Shown piece by piece: positions 61,701-64,000 of a stretch of 64,000 nucleotides of DNA; the stretch's first letter is position 1; each line of letters opens with the position of its first letter. Under the pieces are notes generated by a model that made no database searches, was not told the DNA's origin, and was given only the letters and a program-made list of their open reading frames with translations. Position numbers and translations under genes: made by a program. This DNA comes from Akebia trifoliata (Eukaryota; Streptophyta; Magnoliopsida; Ranunculales; Lardizabalaceae): contig CM030714.1 in assembly GCA_017979445.1 (NCBI GenBank), positions 47,507,220 through 47,571,219 of the forward strand, in the 5' to 3' direction.

Positions 61701-63370
61701 AAGGTTTTCACCCACCCTTACAACAGTTATTTTTATAGAAGCATGACAGACATGCATGGAAATTGCAAGCTAAAACCAATAGTTGATACTAGGTGAAGAT
61801 AGACTTTAGGTGGTCTTATGGAAGAAAAAAAAGTACATATCCATGATTCAAATTTCCATTACGATTCGATTTCTCGGATGGAACATTTTGGAATTCAGCA
61901 TGGCCGAAAGCTTAAAACAAAACAAGTCAAGAATTCCATTTTTGTAGTTTATCTCAGAATGTTGTGGTTTGTATCGACAAAAAAAATTATATATATACAT
62001 ACACACATTCAAATTGAATTGCTAGATATTACTGCATAAAAAATGATCAAATTTAATGGCTGAAAATCACAGATAATGTAGTTCCACTAAGAAGTGAGTC
62101 AGAACACGCATGGTCAATAATCCCAGAATAGCAATCCAAATAAAAAATATTAGAAAAAAAGTGCCAAATGCATGTTATTAGAAGATAATCAAATCTTTAT
62201 GTGTAAGGGGGCACCAAATTTTTTGCTCTATAAACACATGGTAAACCGATGTATTTCAAATGCTACCACCCAAGATCTCACTTAGAACACTCTTTTGGGC
62301 CCACCCTTTCACATTAAACATCATTTTTTAATACAATAGATAAGTAGAGAAACTACCTCATTGGAGCCTCAACTCCACAACCACCCAATCAAAAGTCATT
62401 ATCGATTAAACCAGTGGGAGGCATCCCCACAATTTTCTAACCAGGGGCGGAACCACCCAATCAAAAGTCATTATCGATTAAACCAGTGGGAGCTAGTAAG
62501 GAGCCTATGGGGGCAATTGCCGCCCCACCCCCCCCCCCCCCCCCCCCCCCCAGTTTTTGAAGATGACATTGCCTCATAGACTAATTGGAAAAGACCTAAA
62601 TATCCTTTTCTTCACTTCCAACCAAAAACCTCTGAATTTCTCTCCAAAACCATTCATCTCCAAGCTCTTCAACTGTACCATTAACTATAGTTTGCCCCCC
62701 ACTACCATAAAATCCTGGCTTCGCCACTACGTCTAATTAGGTTATAAGCCTTATCCATTATGCATGGGAATTTGGTCGCCTATCTAAGTATATCATATCT
62801 TTTAGTTCAATCTATCTTAGAGTATTGAAATGTGTATCAATGCGTATGAGTGTGAAAAACAATGAGTTTTTTTTAATAAATGCTTTTAAATGGTTATCAC
62901 TTCAAACATCTCTTTATGTTTATTATGCATCAAATGCATTAGTTAGGGTTTGTCTCGCCAATTTTTTCCTCATATAGTGAATGTTTCGTTTCAGGTCCTC
63001 TCAAGGTTTTTCTCCATTTTTCACCTTACAAGACAAACGTTTTATGAGTTGTACTTTACTAGTTATCACATGAAAATTGATCCCTGAAGGGAGCATAAAT
63101 ATTTTTATCAATCACAACTCTTGAATAAGTATATTCATAGTTCGTGGATAAAATTGAAATTTACATTGGCATCTCTAATATAGACATTAAAAAAAAATGC
63201 GAGTGTATATACACCAATGGTTATACCATATCAAATCAAAAGAAGCCCCACTGAAAACTACAAGGTTTACCTACCTTCAATTTATTTGAATGGTTCTTCC
63301 AAAAGAGATGGAAACCTTCATATGCTATTGGAAAGAAAGTGTGAATAAGAAGTATGAAGAGAGTTATGCC
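43775..63370 (-). CDS. TPC1: Two-pore cation channel TPC1 (vacuolar SV channel), N-terminus outside window
   Basis: This is a Ca2+-gated, voltage-gated cation channel of the vacuole membrane. Exons (high to low): 63370-63275, 60988-60858, 60516-60456, 60220-60054, 59781-59676, 59448-59371, 58387-58326, 56313-56241, 52479-52414, 52241-52098, 51773-51716, 48292-48185, 47326-47266, 46960-46792, 46080-46016, 45730-45640, 45311-45225, 44718-44638, 44002-43971, 43862-43775. Phases match and total 607 residues; about 95 N-terminal residues with S1 lie beyond the window. It begins in S2 of repeat I ([10 protein letters not shown]). Pore I has [15 protein letters not shown]-hand 2 loop is DYSGDFKINLEE, split by an intron. 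The repeat II voltage sensor is [15 protein letters not shown], and pore II is MGNWQLWME. The tail is [15 protein letters not shown]. Two acidic positions of the luminal Ca2+ sensor are changed. It looks functional. Confidence 0.97.
44225..44530. repeat. Third copy of the MT3-intron dispersed repeat
   Basis: Shares with 3935-4700, in order: CCTTACTAAGGGTC, CTCAAATGGATTAC, CAATCCAACACCACA, TTTTGTCCTCTACAACC, CATCGGATC and TGTTTTTGGATG. It reaches GGTGAAATCCTTACTAATTTAG, so CTTACTAA occurs near both ends. It lies in a TPC1 intron. Confidence 0.65.
44815..44915 (-). mobile_element. tRNA-like SINE remnant
   Basis: The minus strand carries an A box TTAGCTAAGTGG (44904-44893) and a B box GGTTCAAACCCC (44859-44848) about 34 nt apart, as in RNA polymerase III promoters of tRNA-derived SINEs. 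It folds poorly as a tRNA and has no anticodon arm that I can draw. Confidence 0.5.
45405..45431 (+). mobile_element. 27-bp retro-insertion (tail only)
   Basis: The insert is GTTAGCTTAGC followed by 16 A, with perfect 14-bp duplications atgtaactcaccat at 45391-45404 and 45432-45445. It lies in a TPC1 intron. Confidence 0.75.
45731..46015 (-). other. U12-type GT-AG intron in TPC1
   Basis: The donor is AATGA|GTATCCTTTG, a perfect minor-spliceosome GT donor. The branch site TTCCTTGAC (45747-45739) is also perfect, with the branch A about 10 nt before the AG. The intron is 285 bp and separates [16 protein letters not shown] from DYLLFNFND in the luminal mouth of pore II. Neighbouring TPC1 introns have ordinary GTAAG-like donors. 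Confidence 0.92.
46577..46591 (+). mobile_element. 15-bp retro-insertion (tail only)
   Basis: The insert is CTTATC, eight A and a T, between perfect 12-bp duplications tccttcagatat at 46565-46576 and 46592-46603. TTATC-A(n) is the same tail as the larger L1 copies in this window. It lies in a TPC1 intron. Confidence 0.7.
48428..50620 (-). mobile_element. L1-type LINE, decayed, in a TPC1 intron
   Basis: On the minus strand broken frames give [26 protein letters not shown] (the RT 'LDxEKAYD' block) and further upstream an endonuclease-like part with VISGDYG. The 3' end is a poly(A) (T run at 48428-48440) after CATTGCTTTTAATGAAG. A possible continuation to about 51350 is unrecognisable. Confidence 0.65.
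53625..54990 (+). mobile_element. Ty3/gypsy chromovirus 3' end in a TPC1 intron
   Basis: The plus strand reads [19 protein letters not shown], then [37 protein letters not shown] and TFNMEDVV (integrase C-terminal part). Next comes the chromodomain order [15 protein letters not shown], frameshifted to [11 protein letters not shown]. This marks a chromodomain-carrying gypsy lineage. LTR-like sequence follows to about 54990. Stops and frameshifts show it is dead. Confidence 0.75.
57005..57036. repeat. T20-G12 homopolymer junction
   Basis: A run of 20 T is followed directly by 12 G in a TPC1 intron. It makes a false Pro/Lys-rich minus-strand frame. Confidence 0.8.
57314..57490 (-). other. Short acidic open frame, unidentified
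   Basis: About 57 codons on the minus strand read [20 protein letters not shown], further acidic residues and [10 protein letters not shown], then a stop. It resembles acidic C-terminal tails of some plant hAT transposases, but there is no catalytic part. It is probably a transposon remnant in a TPC1 intron. Confidence 0.3.
58876..58972 (-). mobile_element. tRNA-like SINE
   Basis: The minus strand has an A box TAGCTCGGTTGG (58953-58942) and a B box GGTTCAAGTCC (58908-58898), both near consensus, followed by CTTACTCATCAGAAAAAAAGG. The spacer between the boxes is normal for a tRNA-derived SINE. No cloverleaf acceptor stem can be formed, so it is not a tRNA gene. Confidence 0.6.
62379..62492. 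repeat. Two-copy direct repeat, period 72 bp
   Basis: AACCACCCAATCAAAAGTC...CCAGTGGGAG (42 bp) occurs at 62379 and again at 62451 with no difference. The second copy lies just inside the hAT-like element starting at 62442. It is in the TPC1 intron after the first visible exon. Confidence 0.75.
62442..62729. mobile_element. Possible hAT-like miniature element with C24 tract
   Basis: The left end is CAGGGGCGGAACCA and the complement of the right end is TAGTGGCGAAGCCA, typical of short hAT ends in plants. The 8-bp flanks tttctaac and cgtctaat agree at only five positions. It holds 24 consecutive C at 62528-62551. Confidence 0.4.
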
Positions 63371-64000
63371 CTGCAAAAAAAGTAAAGTATGACTAACTTG
63401 CCCAAAATTGTAGGTCTAAGATAAAAAACACATAACAGTTGAACTCCAGGTTTATATATATATTAAAAAAAACACATACTAGCCTATACTCCACAACTCT
63501 ACATTCATTGACCTCCGTATAAGACACAAGATCCAAAATAAGTCAGTAGGCATGTGCCAATATTTTGGACTATATGAGCTTCATAAGTTTTTATTTTCAC
63601 ATCTGATGACCTGCACTAGATAAATCCCTAATGATAGTGGAGAAAATGATGATCACTAAAAGATATAGACTGGTTTGGATACAAAACCTGAAAAGACTAG
63701 AAATCGAAAATAGTTGTCCAAGGTGGCTGAAATAAGAGATAACCTACCAAATCCAACCTAATGAAACATTCAAGCTTCAGAAAAATATTATCAATCTCTC
63801 AAAGCCTTCTTTACATGTTCTTGTAACATCTATTTATTGGGTTGGGGGGGGGGGGGGGGTAAACCTACCTTAAAACCCTAGTAACAAATCCTAGCCATCA
63901 ATCTAAAATAAATAAATACTTTTCCAATAAAAACTAACATACCCTTAATTTTCATCACTTTTAACATACCATTTGGTGAAATGGGAGAAAGTTTGTGATC
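63371..64000. other. TPC1 intron reaching the window end
   Basis: Noncoding AT-rich sequence upstream of the first visible TPC1 exon, with 16 G at 63844-63859. No exon encoding S1 or the N-terminus is seen here. Confidence 0.6.

Noticed and set aside
62361..62579. Open frame with duplicated motif and Pro run
   Set aside because: Result of the 72-bp duplication and the C24 run.
1..64000. CRISPR, operons, phage or bacterial systems
   Set aside because: All genes have spliceosomal introns and plant families; no regularly spaced repeat array exists.

Overview
The window is nuclear DNA of a flowering plant. It holds five spliceosomal genes with plant-type products: an endo-beta-mannanase, a type 3 metallothionein, the SNARE-disassembly ATPase NSF, a mitochondrial bL21 ribosomal protein, and the vacuolar two-pore cation channel TPC1. 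The noncoding part is AT-rich and full of decayed plant transposable elements: L1- and RTE-type LINEs, Ty1/copia, chromodomain Ty3/gypsy, hAT, Mutator and CACTA miniature elements, and tRNA-like SINEs. The sequence does not identify the species. The long TE-filled introns (NSF spans 19 kb and the visible part of TPC1 20 kb) fit a medium or large genome.

Layout. 1-1066: last three coding exons of a GH5 mannanase (+). 3243-6390: metallothionein 3 (-), three tiny exons and two introns of about 1.5 kb, with a TATA box upstream. 6496-9400: intergenic, with a mini-CACTA and a Mutator-like MITE. 9401-28590: complete NSF (-), 21 coding exons, 745 codons, first intron of the AT-AC U12 type. 28591-31875: divergent intergenic region with MITEs. 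31876-36564: bL21m (+), five exons. 36565-43774: convergent intergenic region holding a full-length but dead copia element (37297-41689) that itself carries a hAT-type insertion. 43775-63370: TPC1 (-), 20 coding exons, continuing past the window end; one intron is U12-type GT-AG.

The genes do not form a pathway; this is an ordinary stretch of plant chromosome. All exon joins were chosen by matching reading phase and splice sites, and the summed lengths agree with the known families. I found no CRISPR array, operon or other prokaryotic system.

Points most worth a second look: two minor-spliceosome introns in neighbouring genes; a metallothionein 3 that has lost the cysteines of its C-terminal end; TPC1 substitutions at luminal Ca2+-sensing positions; three retro-insertions of under 30 bp, each with a perfect target duplication; and several miniature DNA transposons with clear ends and target-site duplications.
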